From: Amphirosellinia nigrospora
Taxonomy: Eukaryota > Ascomycota > Sordariomycetes > Xylariales > Xylariaceae
Direction: 5' to 3'
DNA length: 64,000 nucleotides
Assembly: GCA_004123355.1 (NCBI GenBank)
Contig: SCHM01000002.1
Coordinates: 4,127,569 to 4,191,568, forward strand
The notes below the pieces were generated by a model. It was not told where the DNA came from. It saw only the letters and a list, made by a program, of their open reading frames with translations, and searched no databases. Shown piece after piece: positions 49,304 to 62,467 of the stretch. The translations under genes and the position numbers were made by a program. The stretch's first letter is position 1, and the number at the start of each line of letters is the position of its first letter.

Positions 49304-49922
49304 TCTTCGTTCTAGCACAGAAACGATGCAGTGTTCGGCTGAGCACTAATTCGGGGTCAAGCCTTCGTCACTCTATCTTCTCTAAGGGGTCTTGTGATAA
49401 GGTATTGTGCTCACGTGCTTGGGACGCCGTGTTCTATTCAGCTGTCAATCTCTTTGGGGTCCCTGATATCTCAAATTTCCCATGTCTATCTCGACAGATT
49501 TGTCACAGCTCACACCGCTTGTGTTTAAGGTACTGACTTGTTGTTATTGTAAAAGGAGGGAAGGAATCACATCTGTCTCATAGATAATGTTTTGGTAGTA
49601 TATAGCTGTGGCTATAGGCCTATTCCAAATATCTACTCTCTCCGAGATTGTTCCGTAACATACCGTGACAAGATTTGAGGGACTTTAGCTACAGGCTGTT
49701 ACAGAAGTGTCTGTACTACACATGACCATACTGACTAATACTTCTTTTATATTCTTCTATATTTTGAGACTTAAAAACTGACCGTCGGAGTCTCCAACCC
49801 GGGACTCTATTTTACTAGTAACCCAGTGGCTCATTGTTCATGTGGCTTATCGGTGTGGCAAGCGATCTCATAATGTATCTTTATACAAGATTCATTGGGC
49901 CTTATTATACCTGTAGTACCTA
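49304..49922. other. Intergenic region next to the AT-rich block
   Basis: It holds a short stretch with Pol III B-box resemblance on the minus strand near 49780-49850 (see findings). No gene. Confidence 0.5.
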
Positions 49923-49927
49923 GCTGT

Positions 49928-50072
49928 TGCTGAAGTAATACTAGGTCAAGGAGTTACTACAGGTACTATACAAGGGCATAGGTATCCATCGTATATATAA
50001 ACAGGTTATCCTACTTACTTTATTATATAGTTAAGTAGCTGAATAGTACGCTCGTATACTTTTTATTTAGTA
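49928..50072 (+). repeat. Left LTR of the outer element
   Basis: 145 bp. The outer half is little altered (CTAGGTCAAGGAGTTACTAC retained). The inner half shows C-to-T changes against the right copy (for example ACTTACTTTATTATA against ACCTACTCTATCATA). Confidence 0.9.
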
Positions 50073-50073
50073 A

Positions 50074-50086
50074 GTTATGAGCCCGG
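50074..50086 (+). other. Primer-binding site for an initiator tRNA-Met 5' half
   Basis: GTTATGAGCCCGG, one base after the LTR end, is the exact complement of nucleotides 27-39 of the initiator tRNA-Met gene at 5226-5297. A primer ending at position 39 is the form used by Drosophila copia (cut between 39 and 40) and by Ty5 and Tca2. Confidence 0.85.
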
Positions 50087-53000
50087 AAACTTTTTTACTA
50101 AAATAGCTAGCTAAGTATTTTATTTATAATTTTAAATTAATTAATTAAAAATATAAACTTAGGCCCGGATATATATCGGACCGAAAAATAATAAAATACC
50201 GAATACAGTATAAATAAATATAAATTTTGCGCAAAAAAAAAAACTATTTTTATTATTTATTTTATTTTATAATATTAATTAAAAATAATTATAATAAAAA
50301 TTTAATTAATATATAGCAAAAAAACAAAAAATAAATAATTTTATTTATTATTATTTAAAGATTATTCGCTATTAATAATTTTTTATATTTAATAAAAAAT
50401 TTAATTATAGTAAAAATATAACGATTTATAAAAAAAAACGAAAAAAACTTTTTTTACGTAAATTTATTTAAAAAATTAACGATTATTAGTTCGACTTTAA
50501 TAATATAAATATATTATTTATATTTAATAGCTAAAAAATCTTCGGTTTTTAAATTAAAATATTAAAACTAGCTATTATAAACTTTAATAAAAACTAATAA
50601 AAAATTAGTTTTTTAATAGTTTAAGTTTTAAAAAAAAATTAATATTTTTAAAAATTTATAGCTATTAAAATTAAATTTTTATAATTATTAATTTTTTTAA
50701 ATTTATAGTAATTTTTTTTATTATTTAGTTTATATATTATAATATATTTATTAAATAAAAAAAATAACGATTTAATTATAGCTACTATAAGTAATTTTAA
50801 TATAATAAGCGTTAGCTATTAAAATATTTAAAATTAATATAAACGTTATAAAAGTTAAATTTTTTATAAAACTAAAAATTAAAAAAATTATTATAAATAA
50901 TATTTTAATATAATAATTATATTAAAAGTTTATAATATTTATAAACTTATTTAAGCAAATTATAAAAAAAAAAAAACAAATATTTTAATATTAAAAATAA
51001 AATAAAAAACTTTTTAACGAAAAAATATATTATTAATAAAAAATAGCTTAAATTATATATTAAATTTATATTTTATATACGTACGAATAATTTTAAAATA
51101 TTCGATTAAATAAATAAAAAGTTTAATAAAAAATAGTTATTTTTTTTTAAATAAATAATTTATTAAAACTAAAAATTATAAAAATTTTTTAATAATATAC
51201 GAACTAGCAAATAAAATTAAAACGATTTAAAAAAGTTACGCTAAAATTAAGCTAGAATATATATTTTTTAATAGTTATTTTATAGTTTATTTTATTTGTA
51301 GTTTTAAAAAAAATTTAAAGCTTAGGCCTAAGTTTTTAAAATATAATAAAAGCTAAAATATTACGATTAATTAACGTAGTTTAAACTATAAAAACTAAAA
51401 AGCTTATATAAAATAATTATATTAGTTATTTAAACTTAGCGTTATAGCTATAATAATTAGAACTAACGTTATAAAAAAAAAAAAAAAAACTAATAATTAT
51501 TTTATTTATAAACGAAAAATTTATTTTTATAAAAAAGTTTAAATATTATATTATAAAAAAATTAAATATATAAAGTTAAAATATTAGGATTTATATTTAA
51601 AGTTGTAAAAAAATAAACAAAAAAAAAAAAAAAATAATAAAAAAAATAATAAAATATAAAAAAAAAAAATTTATTAGCAATATATTTAAAACTAGAAAAT
51701 AATAATAACGATTTAAAAAATATTATTTAAATTATTAATTTAAACTGCTATAAATATTATTATAAAAATTTTAATAATTATTTTATTTAATAATAATAAT
51801 ATTATTTATTTATATAGCTTTAATATTTTAATCTAAAAAACTTTAAATTTATTATTTGATTATTTTTTATTATAGCTAAAACTAATAATTTTTTAAAAAC
51901 TTATAAAATATTATTTTTTATAGCAAATTTAAATATTAAACTTAAGTTATGCTTAATATATTATATAAAGCAAAAATAAACTAATTAATTATAAAAAGCT
52001 TATTTTAAAAGAAATTATTATAAATATTAAAAAAATAAAAATATTTTATAAAATAAAAAAAATTTAATTAAAAAATATATTATAAAAAATAATTATATTA
52101 AGATTATTTTTATTAACTTTTATATATATTAAAATTAAAAATTAATTTTATTTTAGTTATTTAATTTTTTAATAAAAAGCTTTAATATTTTTAACGAAAA
52201 AAAATATTATATTCGATTTTTTTTTCCGAAAAATATTATAATTTAAAAATACGATTTAAAAACTTATTTATATTAAAAATAACTTAAATAACGCTACTAG
52301 CTTTAATAATATATATAATAAATTTATTTATAAAGCTATAATATAAACGAATAAATTATTTTAGCGAAAAATTATTATTAAAGCTAGAAAAAATCGTATA
52401 AAAAATAAATAATGTTTAAAGCTATTATATTTATAAACTTTATATTTTTAAACGAATATAAAAAATTATATAAAAAAAAATTTAAAAGAAATATTTAAAA
52501 AAGGTTATATTTATTAATGTTTATAAATTTTTTTATAAAGCTATAAAAAAAAATATTAGCTTATTTAAATTACGTATATAATAAACTAAGTTTATTAAAG
52601 CTTATAAAAATAAAATTAATATATAAGTATACGTTAATAAATTTATCGATAATTTAGCTAATTTTAAATTATAAAATAAAAATACTGTATTATATATATA
52701 AATAAAACAAACGAATTTATTTTAAAAAACGCTAATAAATAAGCTATATAAAAAAAGATAAATATTTAAATAGCGCTAATAAAATAATATAAAATAATAA
52801 TATAGCTAAAAGCTTTAATATTATAATATATAAAAAACTTTTATTTATAATAATAAAAAGTGTTATTAATTCGAAATATTAGCTTAAAGTTATAATAACT
52901 ATTAATTATTTATATAATAAAAGCTTATATAACGTATTTAACGTTATATTTTTCGAAAAAGCTTATAAAAAACTTAATATTTTTATATTAAAATATTTAA

Positions 53001-53954
53001 TATTAAACTATAATATTTATTTTTAAATACTAAATAAAAAAAACTAAATTTTAAGTTAGTATTAAAAATTTTAATTAAATATAGCAGTAATTTTATTTAA
53101 AAATAATAACTAATAATAATAAAATTATTAAAACGCAAAATAAAATATATATTTAATATTAAATAAAACGTTATAATAACCGGCAAAATTTTATAATTAT
53201 TTAATATATTATAAATAATTTTATTAGTATTTAAACAAATAATATAGCTAATAAAGTTATAAAAATAAAAAAACTTATATTTTTACTAATAAAAAAAGCG
53301 TTAAAATATTATTATTTTAACTAAAGTATTATAATAAATTTAACTATAAACTTTTTATTATACTTTTTAAATAAAGTTATATTATTTATTAAAAAACTAT
53401 TAAACTTTAAAATTATTAATAAAATCTTTAATAAACTTAAACTTAAATATTTATTTAAAAGCTTTTAGCTTTTACTTTTTAATTTAGTTAAATATTATAT
53501 ATATATTAGTTTTAATAGTTATATTAAAGTTATAAAATAATAAAATTAAATTTTTTATAATAAAAAAAGCATTAAAAAATTTAAACAAAAAAAAATAATT
53601 AAAAAGGATAAAATTAAATTTAAATTTTTAATTAAAAATAAAACCTAAACGTTAATAAATATACTAAAAATATATATATATTAAAAAGAAATAAATATAT
53701 AAACTTAAACGTAGCTTTAATAATAAAATTATTTATTATAAAATAAAATAAATAATCTAAAGATTCGAATAAATCGAAAGCGTTAATTATTTTAAAACGT
53801 TATTTTAGTTATTAAGCTAATAAACTATAAAATTTTATTCGCTATATAATAACTTAAAATTTAAAAATAAAACAAATAAACGTAAAAATAACGTTTTTTT
53901 ATAAAAAAATAAAAAAGATATTTATATTAAATAACTATATAAATTCAAAAATAG

Positions 53955-54219
53955 AGTTACGCTTCATACACTCGAAAAAACAAAGCTCCAACATATATAA
54001 TATATTGTATATAAAATCTACAAATAAAAAAAAAAAAAAAATCTAAGTCTACGTTACAAGCAGCTGCTTAAATACTCGCGGGGCAGCTGCATTCACTACC
54101 AATGCCTGCCTTCATTCACTGCACTACATTTACTACAAATAGCAGTTACTGCAAGTAAAGATTACAAATGCTATAGCTAATAGTAAGGCATAGCTACCAA
54201 AGCCTACAGATCCGTAACT
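53955..54219 (-). repeat. LTR of the nested element (3' LTR in its own orientation)
   Basis: Compared with the other copy, the last 120 bp carry many A where the other has G (for example GCAAGTAAAG against GCAAGTGGAG) and retain C where the other has T. Confidence 0.88.
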
Positions 54220-57200
54220 ACCCCCCCCTTAAAAAAAAAAAATAACTTAACGGGTTAAAATCGCAACTACTTCTAACAAAAAAAATCGCCTCGGTTTTTA
54301 CTAATATAATTTTTTACAAAGCTTTTATACTATTAAATCATTATACTAGTTTTTTATACGTCGCTTAAAATCCTTCTTTTTAATATAACACTTAAGTATA
54401 CATAATATTTATACGTTTTTTTTTCGCGTTATTTTTTCTTTTTATATTATAGCTTTATTATTGTTTAAATATAGCTTATTAAATTTATTTTTTTACGCTA
54501 CTTTTAGCTATATTTACAATTTTACTAAAAATCCGGCTAAATTAAAGTTTATATTATAAAAATTTTTAATACTTTTATATTATTTTTAAAATTTTTTATT
54601 AAATATTATATATTATTAAAATTTTAATTTTTTAATTTATTTAATATTATAACTTTTAATAATAAAATTAAAATATTTATATTTTTTTAATAATAAACTT
54701 TTTTTACTTTTAAGTTTTATTATTTTTTTTTTAAATTTTTTACTTTTTAGTTTAATAATAAATTATTAAATATTTTTATAATCGATTTATATAATAACGA
54801 TTTAATACTTTTTAAATTATAAAAATATTTAATATAAAAATATTTTTATTTTTTTCGTATATTTTAAACTTTTATTATATTATAAAAAATTTAATTTATT
54901 TAATAAACGGTTTATTTTTAAAACTATTTTTTTTTAAAATTAATATATAATTTTTTATATTAAAATTAAGTTTTTATTAATTTTATTAGCTTAATTAATT
55001 ATATATTTTTAAATATACTATAAGTTTTTTTTAGCTAATTTAATAAACTATACTATTTTTTTTATTTTTTTTATATATTTATTTAAATTATTTTTTTTTT
55101 TTAAAAAATTTTTATAATTTTTTATTTACGGTCCGATTTTTTTAGTTAAAATTAAATAATATTAAAAAACCTATTTTAACTTTATAAAACAATAACTTTA
55201 TTAAAGTATAAAAAATTAACGCTTAAATATAATCTATAATAAATATACGCTTAAACTAATTATTTTAATAATAATTTATATATTTATAATTTTTAATTAA
55301 TATTTATTTATAATTTTATTTATTTTATAGTTTTATAATATTTTATAATAACTAGCGTATATTTTACCTTTATTAATTTATATAGCTTATTTATAAAAGC
55401 AAAAATAAATTAAAATCTACGGTTTAAAATTACGGTTATAAATACTCTAAAAACTTAAAAAGTTTTCGTAATATATTTTAGCAATATTTTCTATAATCGC
55501 TTCTATAATATAAAATATAATCTATGCTTGTTTATTTAAGCAGTTTATTATAATTAATATATTATTATATTTATATTTTTTTTAATATTTATTTAAAATT
55601 AATAATAAAATATATTATACGCGCTTAAATATTAAAAAAAATATAAATTTACTAAAAATTTTATCCTTAAATACTTTAATAGGCCTATATTTTATATAGT
55701 TTATTATATAATAATTATAATTTTTATTTAATTTAAGCTATTAATAATATTCGGTAATAAATTTATATATTTTATTTTTATTAAAATATATAATAATATT
55801 TTATAATATGTTTTTTTAATAAAATATATTTTTAAATATAAAAAATCAAAAATAACTAAACGTTTATAAAATATAATTAATTTATTTTTTAATTTTTATA
55901 AATTTTTTAGCTTATTATTTTTAGTTTATTAATAATAAATCTTTATATTTATGTTTTATAGTTTTTTTTAAAAATTCGCTTAATTAATTATAATTTTATA
56001 AAAATATTTAGTTCGTTATATATTTTAATAAAACTTATTTAATATAACTTTATTTATATAAAATTAATTATATTATACTATTTACCGGCTAAAATATTAT
56101 AAATAATATTATATTTTTTTTTTAGCTTTTATATTATTAAATCTTTTTATTTTCGTAATAAAACATTAGCTAATATATTATTTTTACTAAAATAATATAA
56201 TATTAAAAATTATATTCCGAAAAAAAATTAACTTATTTAGTTTATTTTAAATTAAAATATTATTTTTTGCTAAAAAACTTTAATATTTAATTATTAATAA
56301 ATATTAAAAAAACTTATTACGGCCGCTAATTAATTTAAGTTTTTTTTTTTAAAATATAATATAACTATTAATAATTTTTATTATAAATATTATAATTTAG
56401 TTTAATATCGTAGAATATTTTTAAAAAATACGTTATAAAATATTAAGTTTTATTATATAGTTATAATAATATGCTAAAACTTACGCCGTTAAATATATTA
56501 GTTTTAACTTTTATTAATAATTATAGTTAAAATATTTTAACAAAAAAAACTTTACTAAAGCTTTTTTAAACTAATAAAATAATTTTTTATATTTTTTAGT
56601 TTATTCGAAAAATACGTTTTTTTACGTTAATTAGTTTAAAAATATTATAATATAATTTAAACATTAATAAAATTTCGATAAAAGTTATAAAATTTTAAAA
56701 AAAATTATATACTTTTAATTAATATAAAAATTTTTTACTTTAATATAGCATTAATTTTAGCAAAATTTATTTAAATTTTTTAATATTAATAATATAGCTT
56801 AAAAACTTAATTTTAATAATATAAAACTTAAACTTTTTTAAATTAATTTATAATTTTGCTTAAATTAATTGTTTTAATATATATATATATAATAAATATT
56901 TTTTATTATTTTTAAATAAATAATAACGTTATTAATATAAATATTATAAAAATCGTTTAAAAAATTAAACAATATATTATTAATATATTATTAAAACGTC
57001 GAAAATCCGTTAATAAAGCTAAATAATAATACTAACAATTAATATATATTATATTTTATATAAAACATTATATAATTTTTATTCTTAAATAATATATAAA
57101 TATAATTAAATATTTATTATATATTAAATTAAATAAAAATTTTCGCTTTAATAATATAAGCTAAAGTTTTTTTAATAAAAAAAATAAATACTAGTTTTTT

Positions 57201-60200
57201 TTTATAATTTTATTTAGTTTATAATAATTTATATAAAAATAAAACCTACTATTTATTTTTTTTTATAAATAAATATACTATATAAAGTATTATTAAGTTT
57301 AATAAAACTTTTATATAAGTTTTTAATTAAAAATTTTTATATAGCTTTTAATTCGTTTAATAATATTTATATAAAAAATTATATTTTAAATTAATTTTAA
57401 ACTTATTTTTAAAAAATTTTATTTTATAGTTTATTTATAAACAATATAATAATAATATATTAAAATTTATTCGGTTAAAAGCGCGTATTAAGTTTTAGTA
57501 TTTTTTAAATATTTTTTTTCGCGTTTTTTTTTTAACTTTTTTTTTTTTTTCTAAAAAATTATTTTTATTTTTTTTTAATTTTTTAATTATTTTATCGACT
57601 TTATTAATATTAATAATATAAATATTTTTTATTCGGTTTTTTTTTATTATTATACTAAAAATAATAATATTTAAGCTAAATATTTTAGTTATTAGTTTTT
57701 TTTATACTAATTAATATTATTTTATTTTATATAATATAAGCTTTTTTTATTAAACTTTTAAATAAAAATTAAAGCTATATTTTTTAAATAAGTTTTATAT
57801 TTTTTAAGAATAAGCTTTAGTAAAAACTAATTAAATATTGCTTGTTTTATTTTATTAAAGTTTTTTTTTATAAATTACTACGTTTTAAAATAAATATTTT
57901 TAGTTTATATTTTTTAAATATTATTTATTTTTTCTTATTATTATTAATACTATGTTTTTTAATTTTAAAGTTATAGTTTTATTAATTAATATTAAGTTAA
58001 TAAGCTAAATATATAGCTATATATTTATTTTATTTATTATTAAATAATATTTTATATTATAATTAAAAAATAATTAAATAAAAATATTAAACAGTTTTAC
58101 TAATAATTTAGCAAAATATCGTAATATTTAAATTATAGTTTATTTAAAATAATATTATAAATTAAATTAATAATAATTATAAATTTATTTTTAAAAGTTT
58201 TTTTATATATTTTTAATAATAATAAAAAACCTAATTAATATTTTTTTATTTTTATTATTATATTTTATAATTTTTTTAGCAAAAAAGTTTATAATAATAA
58301 TAAAATTAAATAGTTTAATAATTTTTTTATAAATTATTAATTTATGTTTATATATATATTTATTTTTATATTTTTAAAAAATTATTTATAATTAAAAAAA
58401 GTCTATTATTATATAAATATAAATATATAATAAAAGTTTTCTGCTTAAGTATTTTTTATTAAATTTATTTTATAATTAGTAATATTTTTTAAAAATATTT
58501 TTTTTAAAAAAAAGCTATTTTTTTTAAAGTTATTTTTTTTTTTCCGTATTTATTATAAGTTTATTTTTTTATATATTAGCTAATTTAATATTTAATATAT
58601 TATATATAGCTAAAATAATAGCAACTTAAATTTTTTTATTTATTAAAGTTTAATTTTTTAAAAAATATTTTTTTAAATATATTTTTACTAATATAATTAA
58701 AATATTTATTATTAAAAATTAATTATTACATTTTATCGGCGTTAAGCTTAAATAATTAAGCAAAATTATTATTATTATTATTTAGTTTTAAAATAAAGCA
58801 AAAAATTATTCGAATAAAACAAAAAAAAAAAAAAATTATAGTAGTAAATTTTTACGTTTTTTTTTTATAAATTTTATTTTATTTATAATTAATTATTATT
58901 AAATAATAAACTATTTAAAAATAATATTTCGTATAAACGTTAAAATCGATATTTTTTTTTAAATATTTTAATATAGCTTTAATTACTAGTTAAAAAACAG
59001 TTTATTTTTAAACTTTTTTTTTATTAGCTTTATTAAATCTAATCTTACTAGCTAAACAAATAAAAATAATTAAAACTTAAAAACTTAACTAACGTATACT
59101 AATTAAAACTAAATAATTAAAAATTAACTTTAGTTTTTTTATTATAATTAACGTTAATATAGATTTTTTGAAATATTTTAAAACAACTTCTAAATTAATT
59201 AATACGTTAAAATAATTAAATAAAAAATAAAAAAAAAAATCGTTAGCTATATAGCTCTAATATAAGTTTTAATATTAGTTATTTTAGCTACGTTATTATA
59301 AAACTAATTAATATTAAATTTAAAATAATTTTATATAGTTCGAATTTATATTTTAAACTTAAGTTTATTTTTTAATTATATTATTATAAAAATAAATATA
59401 ATACTTTAGCTATATATTAGCTACTTTTTTATTATTTAATAAAATAAAAATTATTTTATAATAACTTAATAAATTAACTATTTATTAGTTCGAAATATTT
59501 AGGTTATTTTAAACGTAATTATACTATTTAATTATTTTTATAGTTTATTTAATAATTAATTAATAGTTTATTAATCGGTTTATTATTAACTAAAATTATT
59601 TTTAATTATAAATTAAAAAACATTAATAGTATATATTAATATAATATATATTTTATTATAAAAAATAGCAATTTTATTTTATTTTTTTGTTTAATTAAAT
59701 AAAACTTTATTTTATTTATTTAATTTTTTAACAAATATATATAAATTAATAGCTAAATAATAATAAACTATTATTAAAAAACATATATTATTTTTTAAAA
59801 ACAATAATAAAATCTTTATATATATTATTTATATTAATTTAATCTATATTTTTATTAAAATTAAGCTAAATTATTTTATTATACTATATTATTAGTTTAA
59901 AATAAAAGCTAAGCTTAGTTTTTTTTATTTATAATTTTATATAATCGCCGTTAAATATTAAATCGTATAATTAAAACTAGCAATATTTATATCGAATTTT
60001 TATTTTTTAAATATATAATTACTAATAATACTATAGAATTATATACTAAATTAATTAAAAATAGTTAGCTTCGTAGCTCGCTATTATAGTTTTTATATAG
60101 TCTAAAAACTAAAATAAATATATTTTTTTATTATTTACTAAAGTTTCGTTATAAAAAACTTATCGTTTTTAATATTTAAAGCAAACAAATCCGAAATATT

Positions 60201-60359
60201 AATAAAAGCTTTAATACGTACGGCCGTACACGCTTATTATTTTAGTTTATTTTTAAAAAACATTTTAATATTTTTAAATTAAATTAATCGTTTAGTTTAA
60301 TTAAAAAATATTATAAAAATAGTTTTAATGCTTTATAGTATTATAAATAATCTATAAAT

Positions 60360-60626
60360 AGTTACGCTTTATATATCGAAAAAACAAAGCTATAGTATAT
60401 ATATATATTATATATAAAATCTATAAATAAAATAAAAAAAAAAGAAAGTCTAAGTCTACGTTATAAATAGCTGCTTAAATACTCGCAGGGTAGCTATATT
60501 TACTACTAGTGCTTGCCTTTATTTACTGCACTGCATTTATTACGAGTGGCAGTTACTGCAAGTGGAGATTACAGGTGCTGTGGCTAGTGGTGGGGCATAG
60601 CCACTAGAGCCTGCAGATCCGTAACT
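60360..60626 (-). repeat. LTR of the nested element (5' LTR in its own orientation)
   Basis: Retains G (GGTGCTGTGGCTAGTGGTGG) but has T where the other copy has C (TTTATTTACTGC against TTCATTCACTGC). It is the most GC-rich island inside the AT block. Confidence 0.88.
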
Positions 60627-62316
60627 AATAGTATAAAATAAGTTTATAAACTAAAAAAAGCTTTATATAGCTTAAAACAAGCTTTAAAAATTTAGTTTAA
60701 AATATTATTTAAATTTTTTACTATATTAAAATATAAGCTAATTAACGCTAACTATAATATATTTATAAATAATAAAACAAGAATTTTTATCGTAATTTAT
60801 TAACGATTTATTTATAGTAAAAAAAAATAAGCTAAAAATTAATAATATTAAAGTAGCTTTAAATAAAAAATTTTAAATAATAAACTTAAGTTTATATTAA
60901 TATTATTTAAATATTTATATATAATATAATAAAATAAATAAAACTATATATTTAATTAATAAAAATATATCGATAAAATATTTATATAATATAAATTAAA
61001 AAATTATAAACTAATAAATATTTTTATAATAATAATAAAGCTATAAAAAGCTAAACTAAAATAAATATACTTAAAAAATAAAAAATATAAATATTAATTT
61101 AATATAAAGTTATTAATATATTTAATAATAAAGATTTAGCTAGATATTATATATATAATATTAATAATTAATTATTACGTTTTAAATTTTATATTTACTT
61201 ATAAAATAACGGTTAAATAAATCTTTAAATATTTATTAAATATAAAAAATTACTATTTTGTTTTTTAAAAACTATTATAATTTTTAATAAGCTAAACTAA
61301 TATAAACTAAAAAAAAACCTAAATATATAAAAATTAACTTTAAAATATATTTTAATCTTAATAATAATATAATTAGCTAATTATTAAAATTATAGCAAAC
61401 TATAATATTATTAATATATAAAACTAAATATTAAAGTATAATTAATATAATTAAAAAAATAATATAGCTTTTATAATTATATAGCGAATTAAACGTTAAT
61501 TATAAAAAAAATAAAAAATAGCAAAAATACTAAAAAAACTTTATATAATAATTATTTATAATAATAACTAAAGTTTTATTATATTTATAAAAAACCTAAT
61601 ATAATATAATAAAAATAAATATATAAATATTTAAATATATTTTATCCGTAAATAAATTAAGCGAAAAATAATATAGCTAGAATAAATTCGTATAAAAAAT
61701 ATAATAATAACAAATTAATAAAACTATTTTTTAAAAATATATTTAAAAAATTTAAAAAAGCGCTAAAGCTAAAAATAATCCTTAGTAACTAAGCTTAATA
61801 ATTTTTATAATTTAATAATCTAAAAATATATAAAAAAACTTTAAAAAAAAAAATACTTTAAAAACTTTACGAAAGCTTATTAAATAAAAATAAATTATAT
61901 AAATTTAAAAGTTAAATTATTAAAAAAATATCGCTAAAATTATATAATATAAAAACTTAATATATATAATTTTAATAACTTTATAATTGCTTAATCTAAT
62001 AACTATAAAAGCTATTGTTTTTTTTATTATTTAAAATAAAAAAAAAATTACGCTAAGTATTAAAAAACTATACTTTATATTTAATAATAATATTAATAAA
62101 AATAAACGACGAATTTTTAAAATATTTAACTAATAAAGCAAATAACCTAATTATAATTAATATAGCTAACTAATACAAAAACTATAAAAGCTATAAATAT
62201 AAAAATTATAAAAGTTTCCTATTTTTAAGTTCGTAATTTATATATAAATCCTCGGTTAATTAATTAATAAAAAACAAATAAATTATTTAAACTTATAATA
62301 TTTCTTTAAACGGGAG

Positions 62317-62462
62317 TACTAAAATAATACTAGGTTAAAGAGTTACTATAGGTACTATATAAAGGCATAAGCATCTATCGTATATATAAACAGGTCATCC
62401 TACCTACTCTATCATATAGTTAAGTAGCTGAATAGTACGCTCGTATACCTTCCATTTTAGCA
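62317..62462 (+). repeat. Right LTR of the outer element
   Basis: 146 bp. The inner edge is mutated (G-to-A and C-to-T, TGCTGAAG read as TACTAAAA) and the outer edge is intact (CCTTCCATTTTAGCA). Confidence 0.9.
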
Positions 62463-62467
62463 GCTGT

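Larger units (their letters stand above)
53955..60626 (-). mobile_element. RIP-destroyed LTR retrotransposon nested in the outer element
   Basis: About 6.67 kb between two 265-267 bp direct repeats that begin AGTTACGC and end CGTAACT on the plus strand. A 5-bp duplication AATAG occurs at 53950-53954 and 60627-60631, inside the outer element's interior, so this insertion is younger. Reading the minus strand, a purine tract (A/T run, AA, eight G, T; plus coordinates 54220-54230) lies directly before the LTR at 54219, which sets minus orientation. The interior is nearly all A+T and no reading frame survives. The length fits a Ty3/gypsy-type element, but that class cannot be confirmed from the sequence. 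The exact LTR ends may shift by one or two bases. Confidence 0.82.
49928..62462 (+). mobile_element. RIP-destroyed copia-like LTR retrotransposon (outer element)
   Basis: Delimited by matching 145-146 bp direct repeats starting TGCTGAAGT (left) and its mutated form TACTAAAAT (right), ending AGTA and AGCA. A 5-bp duplication GCTGT flanks it at 49923-49927 and 62463-62467. A primer-binding site at 50074-50086 and a purine tract AAACGGGAG at 62308-62316 just before the right LTR give plus orientation. After removing the nested insertion it is about 5.86 kb, typical for Ty1/copia elements. The interior (50087-53949 and 60632-62316) is almost pure A+T with no usable reading frame, as expected after heavy RIP, so no protein could be checked. 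The copia label therefore rests on the primer type, the short LTRs and the length. Confidence 0.85.

Noticed and set aside
50087-53949. Many small frames in the AT-rich block
   Set aside because: The sequence is almost only A and T with dense stops; the composition comes from RIP and no protein motif is visible.
53955-60626. Terminal inverted repeats (AGTTACG..CGTAACT) as a DNA transposon
   Set aside because: These bases are the ends of each LTR; the whole 265-bp unit is repeated directly, with a purine tract next to one copy, which fits an LTR element.
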